Source of the DNA: Scleromatobacter sp038208735
GTDB taxonomy: Bacteria; Pseudomonadota; Gammaproteobacteria; Burkholderiales; Burkholderiaceae_C
DNA length: 27,616 nt
Direction of reading: 5' to 3'
NCBI GenBank assembly: GCA_038208735.1
Contig: JBBQYL010000050.1
Span: 1-27,616, forward strand
Shown here: positions 1 to 7,923 of the stretch, piece by piece
How the letters are laid out: every line of letters starts with the position of its first letter
How positions within the stretch are numbered: the stretch's first letter is position 1
Translations under genes and position numbers: made by a program
Notes under the pieces: generated by a model
Database searches by the model: none
Told to the model about the DNA's origin: nothing
Seen by the model: the letters and a program-made list of their open reading frames with translations, nothing else

Positions 1-509
1 GTAAGCGTTCCGCCATCCCATCTTTCCCATAGACGGCGAAGCTGAGAACCTTGCGTCCGTGATTTCAACGGACAAGGCGAGGTGGTGATGGATCGAGAGC
101 GGATGGAACGGTGCCTGGAGCAGGTGAAGGCATATCAGGCCTCAGGCATGAAGGCGCAGGCGTGGGCCGGTGCCAACGGCGTAGCGCTGAGGGCGTTATC
201 GAGCTGGTGCGCCCACGCGCAGCGCTGGCAGGCGCGGTTGGACGGCGCGGGCGTGTGCGCGCCCGCGCTCAAGATCAACGGCTTCGTCGCCGCAGGTGTA
301 GCGGCCGCGACCGCCGCCACGGTGCGCATCGAGTTGCTGGCGGGATCGACTCGCGTCGAGCTGCACTGGCCGGTCGCGAGTGCGTGCGAGTTGGCGACCT
401 GGCTGCGCGAGGTCGGCAGGTGATCCGCATCGAAATGATCTGGTTGGCGCTGGGCGCGAGCGATCTGCGCGGAGGCATCGACATCCTGCTTGCGCATGTG
501 CTTCGCGCT
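1..509 (+). mobile_element. IS66-family element, left part only
   Basis: The window opens with GTAAGCG, which resembles the terminal inverted repeat of IS66-family elements. It is followed by the family's usual order of tnpA then tnpB, joined by a GTGA overlap at 420-423. The element stops around 500-510, inside the first ~30 codons of tnpB, and the sequence passes directly into the antisense strand of a repeat adhesin. No tnpC transposase and no right-hand repeat are present. The terminus lying at base 1 suggests the contig was cut at a repeated IS copy. The terminal-repeat assignment is from memory of the family. Confidence 0.6.
88..423 (+). CDS. tnpA: IS66 accessory protein TnpA
   Basis: Small basic protein of about 111 residues resembling the IS66 TnpA (Orf1) accessory protein, needed with TnpB for transposition by TnpC. 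The N-terminal part reads as a helix-turn-helix-like segment (a QVKAYQASGMKAQAWAGANG region followed by SSWCAHAQRWQ). The C-terminal half carries the valine-rich stretch ending in ATWLREVGR that precedes tnpB in these elements. The ATG at 88 is preferred over the in-frame GTG at 82 because GAGG lies at 79-82. Its stop overlaps the tnpB GTG by four bases, the usual translational coupling in this family. It is the only complete gene of the element. Confidence 0.65.
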   Translation: MDRERMERCLEQVKAYQASGMKAQAWAGANGVALRALSSWCAHAQRWQARLDGAGVCAPALKINGFVAAGVAAATAATVRIELLAGSTRVELHWPVASACELATWLREVGR

Positions 510-3500
510 TGGTCGCGTCCCAGCCGCTGACATCCACCACCTGGCCGGACTGCGTCAGCGTGACGCGGTGCGTGCCGTCGCTCAGCACCGCGCCGACGGG
601 TAGGCCCATCATTTCGAGCTTGAGCCTGGACGAGCCATCGGTGTCGGCGAGCGCCGAGTCGATGCGCGGCAGCGCGATGGCCGTGCCGGCGATACCGTAC
701 ACCGACCCGTTGCCGTCCGGCAGCGTCTCGACCACGCGCAGGTCGTCGATCATCGCGCCGCGCGCCGCCGTCGTGCCCGTGCCGCCTTCCAGCACCACGC
801 TCACGTTGCGGGTCGCGCCGTTGCCGAGGAACTGGAAGGTCAGCGGCAGCCAGTTCAGACCCGTGTTGGGGCTGGTGTTGGCGTAGGTCGCGATGCGCTG
901 GCCGTCGACGTAGATGCCGACCTGCGTGGCGCTCGCGGCCAGGCCGAGGGCGCCGGCGTAGTCCAGCGTCAGCGTGTAGACCGCGTTGACCACGGTCGGG
1001 ACGTCACGGTCGACGCCCAGCGACTGGTAGTTCTGCGTGCCGTTCGCGCCCACGCCGTTGGTCAGCGCCAGCCAGTTGTTGCCGTTGCCCGCGGCCGGCT
1101 GAACCTTGACCGACGTGAAATTGGCCGCCTTCATGGTGTCGCCCGCGCCCCAGAACTCGAACGCGCTGTACTTGTTGGCCGCCGGGGCGACCAGATCCCA
1201 GCCCTCGACGCTGCAGCCGTAGACCACCGTGGCGCCCGACGTGTTGTCGCACGCCGACTCCCAGCTCGTGTCGACCAGCTCGCGGCTGACGCTGGTGTCC
1301 GTGCGCGCCGCCAGCGTCACCTTCGGTGCCTGGGCGACGGCGTCGACCTGCACTTCCAGCAGTTGCGTGGTGGTGGCACGGCTGCCGTCGGACAGCTCGA
1401 TGGCCGTGGCTTGCGCCTGCAGCTCGAGGTGGCCGCTGAAGCTTGCCGGCGGACGGAAGGTCAGCGCACTCGTCGTCCAGCCCGTGATGTCAGCCACGCG
1501 CTGCATGTCGGTCACGCTGAAGCTGTGCGTGCCGTCGCTCAGCACGCTGCCGATGGGCATGCCGGTGAGCGTCAGCGCGAGCGCCTCGGAGCCGTCGGTG
1601 TCCACCAGGCCCGCCACGAGGCCTTGCAGGGTGATCGTGCTGCCCTGTTTGCCGTCGTTGAGACGCACGGCATCGACCAGCGCGATGTTGTCCAGCATCA
1701 TCCCGCGCCCGCCCGCGTTTTGCGCGCTCGAGTCGGTGACGATGCGGATGTCCTGCGTGCCGCCGGTGCCGGTGAACGTGACGCTCGCCGTGCCCCAGGT
1801 CAGCGCGTTGGCGCCGCTGGTGTCGGTGCGCGTGGCCACCTTGACGCCGTCCACGTAGACCGCGATCTGCGTGTAGGCGCCGCTGAAGCCATTGCGGCCG
1901 GCCAGATCGAAGCTGAGCGTGTAGCTGTCGCCCGCGGTGGTCTGGACGCTGCGCTGGATGCCCAGCGTCTGCGACTGCGTGCCGCCGGCGTCGTTCAACT
2001 CCAGCCAGTTCTTGCCGTCGCCCGCCGCCGCGCTGACGGTGTGCAGCGTGTTGTTGGCGTCGGCCATCTGGTCGCCCGTGCTCCAGACCTCGAAGCCGTT
2101 GCTGCCGCCCGCCAGCTTGTCGCCGGTGCTGAGCAGGTTCCAGCCCTCGAGGCTGGTCCCCGTGACCAGCGTGGACGACGTGTCGGTGTTGGCCGCCGAC
2201 TCCCAGCCCGTGCGGAACACCTCCTTGTTGGTGGCCACCGTCTCGGTCAGCGCGATGTTGTCCACCATCATGCCGCGGCCGCCGGCGTCCTGGCTGGTGC
2301 CTTCGGTGACGATGCGCACGTTCTGCAGCGCGCCCGTGCCGACGAAGCTGCAGTTGACGCTGTTCCATGCCAGCGCGCCCGAAGCGCTCGTGTTGTTGAA
2401 CGTCGCGATCTCCACGCCGTCCACGTACACGCCGATCTTCGTATAGGCCGCGGAGTAGCCATTGCGGCCCGCGAGGTCGAGGCTCAGGTTGTAGCTGGCG
2501 CCCGCGACCGTCTGGACGCTGCGTTGGATGCCCAGCGTCTGCGACTGCGTGCTGCCGGCGTCGTTGAGCTCCAGCCAGTTCTTGCCGTCGCCCGCGTCCG
2601 CCGTCATGGCGTGCGTGGTGTTGGTCGGATCGGCCAGCAGGTCGCCCGTGCTCCACACCTCGAAGCCATTGGCGCCGCCCGACAGCTTGTCGGTGCCAGT
2701 GACCAGCGTCCAGCCTTCCAGCGTTGTGCCGGTCTGCAGCGTCGACGAGGTGTCGTTGTTGGCGACGCCCTCGAAGCCGGCGCGGAACAGCTCGCGGCTG
2801 GCGCCGCTCGTGCCTTGCAGCGTCAACGTCGGTGCGTCGGCCACGGCGGTGATGTCGATCACGACGTAGGCCTGGGCGCCGTTCAGCTGGCCGTCCGAGA
2901 CGGTGAAGCCGATGCGGGCATAGTCCTGCGCGCGATTGCCGAAGCCGGCCAGCGAGCCGCCGGCGCCGCCCGAGGCGTTGGCCGCCGGGACGAAGCGCAC
3001 CGTGCTGGCGGCGAAGTCCGCCGCCACGAAGTGCGCCCCGAGCGCGACGTTCGTCCACGTGCCGCTGACCAGGCGCTGCAGCGTGCCGTCGGCCGGCAGC
3101 GCGGTGATCGTCAGCGTCAGGGACGATACGGGGCTGTCGACGTCGGCCACCCCGAAGTGGCTCCATTGCAGCATCAGCGCGGTGTCTTCCGTGCCCGAGA
3201 CCTTGCTGTCGACCGCCGTCGGCGCGTCGTTGACGGCCGTGATGGTCACGTGCGCGGTCGCGACCGTGCTCGTCGTGCCGTCGCTGACACGCCAGGTGAA
3301 CGTGTCGCTGCCGTTGTAGTCGGCCGACGGCTTGTAGCTGAACGTGCCGTTGGCGTTGACCACGATGGCGCCGTGCGCCGGCCCGGTGACCACGCTCGCG
3401 TTGAGCGTGTCGCCGTCGACGTCCGAGGCCGTGGCCAACGGGTTGAAGACGAGCGTGTTGTCCTCGGCCAGCGTGACCGACTGGTCGCCCACCACCGGCG

Positions 3501-4275
3501 CGTCGTTGACCGGGATCACTGTCAGCGTGAAGGCGGCGACGTTGGAGTCGAGCTTGCCGTCATTGACCTTGTACGTGAACGAGTCGGAGCCGTTGAAGTT
3601 CGCCACCGGCGTGTACTTGAACGTGCCGTCGGCGTTGACCGTCAGCGTGCCGTGCGTCGGGCCCGTGACGATTGCGGCGTGCAACGCGTCGCCATCCACG
3701 TCGCTGGCGGTGGCCAGCGGGTTGATGGTGAGCGTGTTGTCTTCCGCGAGCGTGGCGCTGGCGTTTGCCAGCACCGGGGCGTCGTTGACCGGCGTGACGG
3801 TCAGCGTGAACGTGGCGATGTTGGAGTCGAGCTTGCCGTCGTTGACCTTGTAGGTGAACGAGTCGGTGCCGTTGAAGTTGGCCGTCGGCGTGTACTTGAA
3901 CGTGCCGTCGGCGTTGACCGTCAGCGTGCCGTGGGTCGGGCCGGTGACGATGGCGGCGTGCAGCACGTCGCCGTCGACATCGGCCGCGGTGGCCAGCGGG
4001 TTCAGCGTCAGCACGTTGTCTTCGGCGAGCGTCGCGCTGGCGTTGGCGTTGGCCAGGGTCGGCGCGTCGTTGACTGGCGTGATCGTCAGCGTGAAGGTCG
4101 CGATGTTGCTGTCGACCGTGCCGTCGTTGACCTTGTACGTGAACGAATCGGAACCGTTGAAGTTCGCGACCGGCGTGTACTTGAACGTGCCTTTGGCCAG
4201 GACGCACTTTGCCAGGTACGAGCGCATGGGCGGCGCCACCTCGGCAGCCTGAGATCCGGCCTTCGCGTCTGTCAA
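196..4275 (-). CDS. Internal fragment of a giant secreted repeat adhesin, both ends foreign
   Basis: The open frame has 1359 codons, but only about 4191 down to 511 (residues 29-1255) reads as adhesin. It carries cadherin/Ig-like repeats of ~97-100 residues with NDAP boundaries, the SATLAEDN and FNGSDSFTYKVNDG motifs and VDGD turns (about residues 29-330), then a longer RTX-adhesin-type domain (about 340-490). Next come two adjacent ~190-residue galactose-binding-like modules (W/F-E start, GKNWLELND, LAGRNG, GVYVDG), a DTDGSE..L..GMP domain, a third such module and the start of another DTDGSS domain. These arrays belong to type I-secreted or outer-membrane-anchored surface adhesins. No signal peptide, secretion signal or anchor is present. 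Residues 1-28 and the last ~103 residues, antisense to tnpA, are chance extension. Either the gene is broken at both ends or the assembly joins are false. Confidence 0.7.
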   Translation of the reverse strand: MTDAKAGSQAAEVAPPMRSYLAKCVLAKGTFKYTPVANFNGSDSFTYKVNDGTVDSNIATFTLTITPVNDAPTLANANASATLAEDNVLTLNPLATAADVDGDVLHAAIVTGPTHGTLTVNADGTFKYTPTANFNGTDSFTYKVNDGKLDSNIATFTLTVTPVNDAPVLANASATLAEDNTLTINPLATASDVDGDALHAAIVTGPTHGTLTVNADGTFKYTPVANFNGSDSFTYKVNDGKLDSNVAAFTLTVIPVNDAPVVGDQSVTLAEDNTLVFNPLATASDVDGDTLNASVVTGPAHGAIVVNANGTFSYKPSADYNGSDTFTWRVSDGTTSTVATAHVTITAVNDAPTAVDSKVSGTEDTALMLQWSHFGVADVDSPVSSLTLTITALPADGTLQRLVSGTWTNVALGAHFVAADFAASTVRFVPAANASGGAGGSLAGFGNRAQDYARIGFTVSDGQLNGAQAYVVIDITAVADAPTLTLQGTSGASRELFRAGFEGVANNDTSSTLQTGTTLEGWTLVTGTDKLSGGANGFEVWSTGDLLADPTNTTHAMTADAGDGKNWLELNDAGSTQSQTLGIQRSVQTVAGASYNLSLDLAGRNGYSAAYTKIGVYVDGVEIATFNNTSASGALAWNSVNCSFVGTGALQNVRIVTEGTSQDAGGRGMMVDNIALTETVATNKEVFRTGWESAANTDTSSTLVTGTSLEGWNLLSTGDKLAGGSNGFEVWSTGDQMADANNTLHTVSAAAGDGKNWLELNDAGGTQSQTLGIQRSVQTTAGDSYTLSFDLAGRNGFSGAYTQIAVYVDGVKVATRTDTSGANALTWGTASVTFTGTGGTQDIRIVTDSSAQNAGGRGMMLDNIALVDAVRLNDGKQGSTITLQGLVAGLVDTDGSEALALTLTGMPIGSVLSDGTHSFSVTDMQRVADITGWTTSALTFRPPASFSGHLELQAQATAIELSDGSRATTTQLLEVQVDAVAQAPKVTLAARTDTSVSRELVDTSWESACDNTSGATVVYGCSVEGWDLVAPAANKYSAFEFWGAGDTMKAANFTSVKVQPAAGNGNNWLALTNGVGANGTQNYQSLGVDRDVPTVVNAVYTLTLDYAGALGLAASATQVGIYVDGQRIATYANTSPNTGLNWLPLTFQFLGNGATRNVSVVLEGGTGTTAARGAMIDDLRVVETLPDGNGSVYGIAGTAIALPRIDSALADTDGSSRLKLEMMGLPVGAVLSDGTHRVTLTQSGQVVDVSGWDATKREAHAQAGCRCLRADRSRPAPTRSFRCGSPADLAQPGRQLARTRDRPVQLDASRSRQQLDAHRGGGRGRYTCGDEAVDLERGRAHARAVQPRLPALRVGAPAR
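420..530 (+). pseudogene. tnpB: IS66 TnpB, first ~30 codons only
   Basis: The GTG at 420 overlaps the tnpA stop. The reading begins IRIEMIWLALGASDLRGGID, the characteristic TnpB N-terminus (family pattern: IRI..IWLA....D.R.GID.LL). Family-like sequence ends after about LLAHVL near base 503-509. The frame then runs into antisense adhesin sequence and stops at 528-530. A full TnpB is about 110-120 residues, so this copy is non-functional. The break coincides with the 3' truncation of the adhesin, so the junction is either an IS-mediated rearrangement or an assembly join. Confidence 0.6.
715..2800 (-). repeat. Three diverged ~560-570 bp galactose-binding-like modules
   Basis: Modules lie at about 2800-2230, 2229-1660 and 1290-715. 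The first two are adjacent and close in sequence: both contain TSSTL, EGW, NGFEVWSTGD, GKNWLELNDAG, QSQTLGIQRSVQT, DLAGRNG and GRGMM.DNIAL. The third is more diverged and is separated from them by a DTDGSE domain. I infer carbohydrate- or ligand-binding beta-sandwich modules from the pattern, without a named family. Confidence 0.6.
3190..4191 (-). repeat. Tandem cadherin/Ig-like repeats, ~290-300 bp units
   Basis: At least three units in tandem share long near-identical nucleotide stretches, for example around 3560-3660, 3855-3950 and 4130-4190, each coding NGSDSFTYKVNDG or NGTDSFTYKVNDG. The units nearest 4191 are most alike, which suggests recent unit duplication or gene conversion. The array ends abruptly at 4191-4192 in the middle of a unit, where the expected ADGTFKYTP context changes to unrelated sequence. 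Confidence 0.75.
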
Positions 4276-4490
4276 TGACCACGCTCACCGCCCGTATCGT
4301 CGGCCTCGTCCGATACCTGGGTGCGGATGGCGAGGATCGCAGCATCCCCCTTGGCCCGTGCCTGATCTAACGACTTGCCGATCAATCCGTCGACATCATC
4401 TGGGGCGCACTCGGCCAGAGCTCGGCTGCCGTTCCGATGCAAGAGGTCGTGGCTGCGCGCGAAAGCGGACGGCTCGTCCTGCTGGGGTGA
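4275..4490 (+). pseudogene. Small hypothetical protein, 71 codons, interrupted by an in-frame TAA
   Basis: From the ATG at 4275 the frame reads 31 codons to TAA at 4368-4370, then continues in the same frame for 39 codons to TGA at 4488-4490. The two halves join sensibly as ...IPLGPCLI (stop) RLADQSVDIIWG... The stop would become GAA (Glu) by one base change, so a nonsense mutation or base-calling error is the simplest explanation. The product would be a small acidic protein with a beta-rich start (RIVGLVRYLGADGE) and a VDIIWG segment. I recall similar short hypothetical proteins in Burkholderiales but cannot name a function. It lies between the broken end of the adhesin and the SulP gene. 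Confidence 0.4.
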
Positions 4491-4553
4491 GTTCAGGCCG
4501 CGTCATTGCTGTCGTTGCGCCCTCGCCCACACCTGTGCCGCCGACCAACGTGG

Positions 4554-6245
4554 CTAGTCGACAGCGATTCCGTCGACCGTCTCGGGGAGCCGCGTGCTTG
4601 CCGCCCGAGTGGCCAGTCCAAGCACAAGCGCCTTCTGGAAATCCCGCACGCAGTTCTCCTCGATGATCATCTTGAGGATTCCCGCATTGCGCAACTTCTG
4701 AACGATTCGTGGATTCGCCTCGGCGATGACCACGCAGACCCCTCTGCGCATGAGCGATCGCACCACGTGCTCGAAGGTCTGGAGGCCGGTGGCATCGATG
4801 AAAGGCACGTGGCGCATCCGGATGATCAGCACGCGCGGGCTCGAATTCGTATGCAGCAGCGCACGCTCGAACGCTTCGACAGCTCCGAAGAACATGGGTC
4901 CGGCAATGTCGTAGACAAGCACGTCCGTTGGAAGGCGTGACAGCCCGAGTTCCCGAAGATCCACAAGCAACGCCTTGTCATCAAGCTGATTCGTCTCCGC
5001 TGCCTCGGCCATGCGCCGCAAGAACTGAAGAATCGCGAGCAACACGCCGACGTTGACGGCAACCACGAGATCCGCGAATACGGTCAACAGGAATGTGACC
5101 AGGAGGATGACCTTGTCGGCCACGGGTGCGGTGCGCACGATGTGCGCGAAATGCTTCGAGTCGCTCATGTTCCACGCAACCACCACCAGGATCGCGGCCA
5201 GGGCGGCGAGCGGGATGCTCGACGCCAGCGGGGCCAGCAAGACAAGGACGGCGATCAAGGTGAGCGCATGGACGATGCCCGCGATCGGGCCGGTGCCGCC
5301 GTTTCGCACGTTGGTCGCGGTACGAGCGATCGCGCCCGTGGCTGCGAACCCCCCGAACAGCGGCGCCAGCAGGTTGGCGATGCCTTGCCCGATCAGTTCC
5401 TGATCGGAGTGGTGCCGGTAGCCCGTCATCCCGTCGGCGACGACGGCGGACAGGAGGGATTCGATGGCGCCCAGCATCGCAATGGTGAGCGCCGGGCCGA
5501 TCAGGGAAACCACCTCCGAGAAAGAGGCGGTTGGCAGTGTGAAGCGCGGCAGACCGACCGGGATGCCGCCGAAGGCGGTACCGAGCGTCGCGACGCCGTT
5601 GAAGTGGAACACCGATTGCAAGACTGTGGCCACCACCATCGCCGACAAGGGGCCTGGCACCTTTCGCAGGCCGACGATCCGCGGGGCGTACAGCACGATC
5701 AGCAGGCTCAGGACGGACAGCGCAGTTGTCGCAAGGTGGACTTGTGGGATCGCTTGCACCAGCTTCCAGAGCCTGTCGTGGAAGTGCTCGCCGGCTGCCG
5801 TCGGCAGCCCAAGGAAGGCGCTCCCCTGCCCGACGAAAATGATGACGCCGATGCCTGCGGTGAATCCGACGATGACCGGGGCGGGAATGAACCTGATCAC
5901 GCCTCCTGCACGCACCAGGCCCATGACGATCAGGATCGCTCCCGCCATGAACGTGGCGATCTGCAGTCCCGCGATGCCGTACTTCGCGGTGATTCCGGAC
6001 AGCACGGCGATGAAAGCGCCTGTCGGCCCTGCGATCTGGACGCGCGTACCGCCGAACAGGGACACGGCCAGGCCCGCAACGATGGCCGTGTACAAGCCTT
6101 GCTCGGGCCTCGCGCCGGAGGCGATCGCGAAGGCCATGGCGAGCGGAAGCGCCACGATGCCCACGACCAATCCGGCCAGCGCGTTGGAAGCCCATGAGCG
6201 GCGTCCGAGCAACCCTGCGGTGTAGGCGTCGAGAATGGCGATCAC
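4554..6245 (-). CDS. SulP/SLC26-family anion transporter with C-terminal STAS domain
   Basis: Protein of 563 residues, full length for the family. A membrane domain of about 10-14 hydrophobic segments (residues ~20-400) carries the SulP signatures: an N-terminal ALPLAMAFAIASG..PEQGLYTAI segment, the FGGTRVQIAGPTGAF motif, and SLLSAVVADGMTGYRHHSDQELIGQGIAN around residues 265-295. A STAS domain follows (~425-535) with the IDATGLQTFE loop, corresponding to the anti-sigma-antagonist DSxG site. Family members import sulfate, bicarbonate or C4-dicarboxylates at the inner membrane, and the substrate cannot be read here. It starts at GTG 6245, 27 bases after the stop of the Crp-like regulator on the same strand, so the two are probably co-transcribed. 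The start has no clear ribosome binding site. Confidence 0.9.
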   Translation of the reverse strand: MIAILDAYTAGLLGRRSWASNALAGLVVGIVALPLAMAFAIASGARPEQGLYTAIVAGLAVSLFGGTRVQIAGPTGAFIAVLSGITAKYGIAGLQIATFMAGAILIVMGLVRAGGVIRFIPAPVIVGFTAGIGVIIFVGQGSAFLGLPTAAGEHFHDRLWKLVQAIPQVHLATTALSVLSLLIVLYAPRIVGLRKVPGPLSAMVVATVLQSVFHFNGVATLGTAFGGIPVGLPRFTLPTASFSEVVSLIGPALTIAMLGAIESLLSAVVADGMTGYRHHSDQELIGQGIANLLAPLFGGFAATGAIARTATNVRNGGTGPIAGIVHALTLIAVLVLLAPLASSIPLAALAAILVVVAWNMSDSKHFAHIVRTAPVADKVILLVTFLLTVFADLVVAVNVGVLLAILQFLRRMAEAAETNQLDDKALLVDLRELGLSRLPTDVLVYDIAGPMFFGAVEAFERALLHTNSSPRVLIIRMRHVPFIDATGLQTFEHVVRSLMRRGVCVVIAEANPRIVQKLRNAGILKMIIEENCVRDFQKALVLGLATRAASTRLPETVDGIAVD

Positions 6246-6272
6246 GGCTCAGATTGTGCGCATCATTCCGAT

Positions 6273-7103
6273 TTACGCCGCCATCGCCGAAGACGCCCTT
6301 TGCGCCGCCTGTGCACACGAGGCGAGGACGCTGGGCAAATCATGACGCGGGCGACGCGTTGCAACGTCGGCCCGCCGCGAGACGATCGCGGGCGATGCAT
6401 CCGGAAGCAGGCGGCTGCACTCACGCTTGACGACGCCGTAGCACTCGCAGGTGCGCCTTTCCAGGCCAGCACGATCGAGCACCTCGATGCAGCCGCGCGA
6501 ATAGCGTATCAGTCCATCCCGCTGGAGCCTGAACGCCGCCACGCTCACCCCTTCGCGGCGCACGCCCAGCATGTTGGCGATGAGCTCCTGGGTCAGGGTC
6601 ACGGCCATGCCAGGCAGTCGATCGAGACTGAGCAGGAGACGCTTGCAGAGCTGCGCCTCCAGTGAATGATGGCGATTGCACACCGCGGTCTGGGACATCT
6701 GGGTCATCAACGACTGCGTGTATTTCAGCAGCAGGAGTTGCACCGCGGGACAGCCGTCGAATGAGCCCTTGAGTGCGCGCGCCTTCATGCGAAATCCCTG
6801 CCCCGCATATTGCACAACACCTCGACTCGACGTCGAGCCCCCGCCCATGAACAACGAGATGCCGACGACGCCCTCGTTGCCGACCAGGGCGATCTCCGAC
6901 GATGCGCCAGCTTCTGTGACGTACAGCAGGGAAACCATCGCTGTCACGGGAAAGTAGACATAGTTCATCGTCGAACCGGACTCGTAGAGCACCGTGCCGA
7001 GGGGCATGTCGATCCATTCGAGCTCGTCCGTCCAACAATGCCTTTCAGCAGGCGACAGCGCCGCAATCAGGTGATTTCCGAGGGGTTCTATGGCAAGCGA
7101 CAT
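6273..7103 (-). CDS. Crp/Fnr-superfamily transcriptional regulator without FNR hallmarks
   Basis: Protein of 276 residues with an N-terminal cyclic-nucleotide-binding-like beta-roll (LGTVLYESG..MNYVYFPVTAMVSLLY) and a C-terminal winged helix (LTQELIANMLGVRREGVSVAAFRLQRDG). The roll shows no cluster cysteines, and the recognition helix lacks the ExxSR of FNR proteins, so it should bind other sites. The PVTAMVSLLY and GNEGVVGISLFMGG signatures are shared with a large group of Crp-like proteins, often near stress genes, whose ligand is unknown. The ATG at 7103 is chosen over an upstream one at 7136 because GGAG lies 7 bases before it. The ~80 residues after the HTH are low-complexity and Arg-rich. 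It leads into the SulP gene. A candidate FNR-type box lies upstream at 7169-7182. Confidence 0.8.
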   Translation of the reverse strand: MSLAIEPLGNHLIAALSPAERHCWTDELEWIDMPLGTVLYESGSTMNYVYFPVTAMVSLLYVTEAGASSEIALVGNEGVVGISLFMGGGSTSSRGVVQYAGQGFRMKARALKGSFDGCPAVQLLLLKYTQSLMTQMSQTAVCNRHHSLEAQLCKRLLLSLDRLPGMAVTLTQELIANMLGVRREGVSVAAFRLQRDGLIRYSRGCIEVLDRAGLERRTCECYGVVKRECSRLLPDASPAIVSRRADVATRRPRHDLPSVLASCAQAAQRASSAMAA

Positions 7104-7168
7104 GAAAGCACTCCGGTGGACCCGCGAACCGGGCAAGTCGGTTTTATCGAGACTGCTGCGCCATGGCC

Positions 7169-7182
7169 TTGCGATGCATCAA
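7169..7182 (-). promoter_or_regulatory. Candidate FNR-type box for the Crp-like regulator
   Basis: On the minus strand this reads TTGATGCATCGCAA: a perfect left half and a 3/5 right half of TTGAT-N4-ATCAA. A GATAAA hexamer (7148-7143) begins 34 bases after the first base of the box, close to the 35-36 seen at the other boxes here. The predicted transcript starts near 7136, 33 bases before the ATG at 7103. The rest of the 237-base divergent gap to the CBS gene shows nothing else I recognise. Confidence 0.4.
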
Positions 7183-7340
7183 ACGACTGCAAGCCGGCGA
7201 GCCCGCTGGTACGTCCAGGGTTCGCGGTATCACGACGGATCGTCTTTTCGCGCAGGACGACGGCCCGGGCTGACATGGCGCAAGTGAGCGGCCCCCGCAG
7301 GCTGATTCAATGGAGTCGATCGAAAACTTCGGAGACAAGC

Positions 7341-7853
7341 ATGAATATCGGTTCACTCTGCAGGCGCGCCATCGTCTCCATCGACACGGGCTGCACACTG
7401 CGCCAGGCCGCGAAGTTGATGCTTTCGAACCATGTCGGCGCCCTTCTCGTGACTGTCGAGGCGGACGGTCGACGCGATGCCGTCGGCCTGGTGACCGATC
7501 GCGACCTGGTAATCGCCTGCGTTGCGCGCGAACTCTCGCCGTCGGAGGTGTTCGTCGGCGCCATCGCGACTCATCCGCTACACTCCGCGCCGTCGTCGGC
7601 GACGGCGGAAGAGGCGGCGGAGATCCTGAACGCCGCAGGCGTTCGTCGATTGCTCGTGGTCGACGATGCCGGCGAAGTCACCGGGTTGCTCTCCAGCGAC
7701 GACGTTCTCTCCGCCCTGCTCGAGCCGTTGAAATCCCTGGCCAACTGCCTGCGGGTCAACATCTCGAAGGAAGAGGTGCTGAGGAGCACCGCAGCGCCCT
7801 TCTCTCCCCGGCGTCTGTTCCTGCCCGTCGAGCAACCCGTCATCGTCGCTTGA
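7341..7853 (+). CDS. Two-CBS-domain protein
   Basis: Protein of 170 residues consisting of a CBS pair and a ~30-residue tail. CBS1 (~1-60) has the TLRQAAKLML..HVGALLV...GLVTDRDLV pattern. CBS2 (~70-130) has ATAEEAAEILNAAGVRRLLVVDDAGEVTGLLSSDDVLSAL. CBS pairs bind adenosine nucleotides and act as energy sensors, and stand-alone forms are common among hypoxia and stress genes. The GGAG at 7331-7334 supports the ATG at 7341. No partner enzyme is fused or adjacent. The gene is divergent from the Crp-like regulator. Confidence 0.9.
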   Translation: MNIGSLCRRAIVSIDTGCTLRQAAKLMLSNHVGALLVTVEADGRRDAVGLVTDRDLVIACVARELSPSEVFVGAIATHPLHSAPSSATAEEAAEILNAAGVRRLLVVDDAGEVTGLLSSDDVLSALLEPLKSLANCLRVNISKEEVLRSTAAPFSPRRLFLPVEQPVIVA

Positions 7854-7923
7854 TGAGACCAGCCAGCGCTCTGGGTGGCTTTGACATCCAGGTTCTACGC
7901 CGCCGAAAGATTTGGGGAGTCGG

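Noticed and set aside
3190..4191. Regular repeats as a CRISPR array
   Set aside because: The units are ~290-300 bp and coding (cadherin/Ig-like). There are no short direct repeats with unique spacers and no cas genes.
4194..4252. Plus-strand peptide ending ARYERMGGATSAA as the tail of a transposase or other gene
   Set aside because: Too short and unrecognised. Its upstream frame is antisense adhesin sequence.
4192..4275. The first 28 residues of the adhesin frame as its true N-terminus
   Set aside because: The frame enters mid-repeat at 4191 without signal peptide or ribosome binding site. The sequence before it has no adhesin similarity.
1363..4278. Long plus-strand open frame (about 971 codons) opposite the adhesin
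   Set aside because: It is the antisense of a GC-rich repeat gene. Its product is Arg/Val/Gly-rich with no domain, while the minus strand gives clear repeat domains.
4981..6318. Other long frames overlapping the SulP gene on both strands
   Set aside because: They are Arg/His-rich low-complexity shadows. The SulP frame has membrane helices and family motifs.
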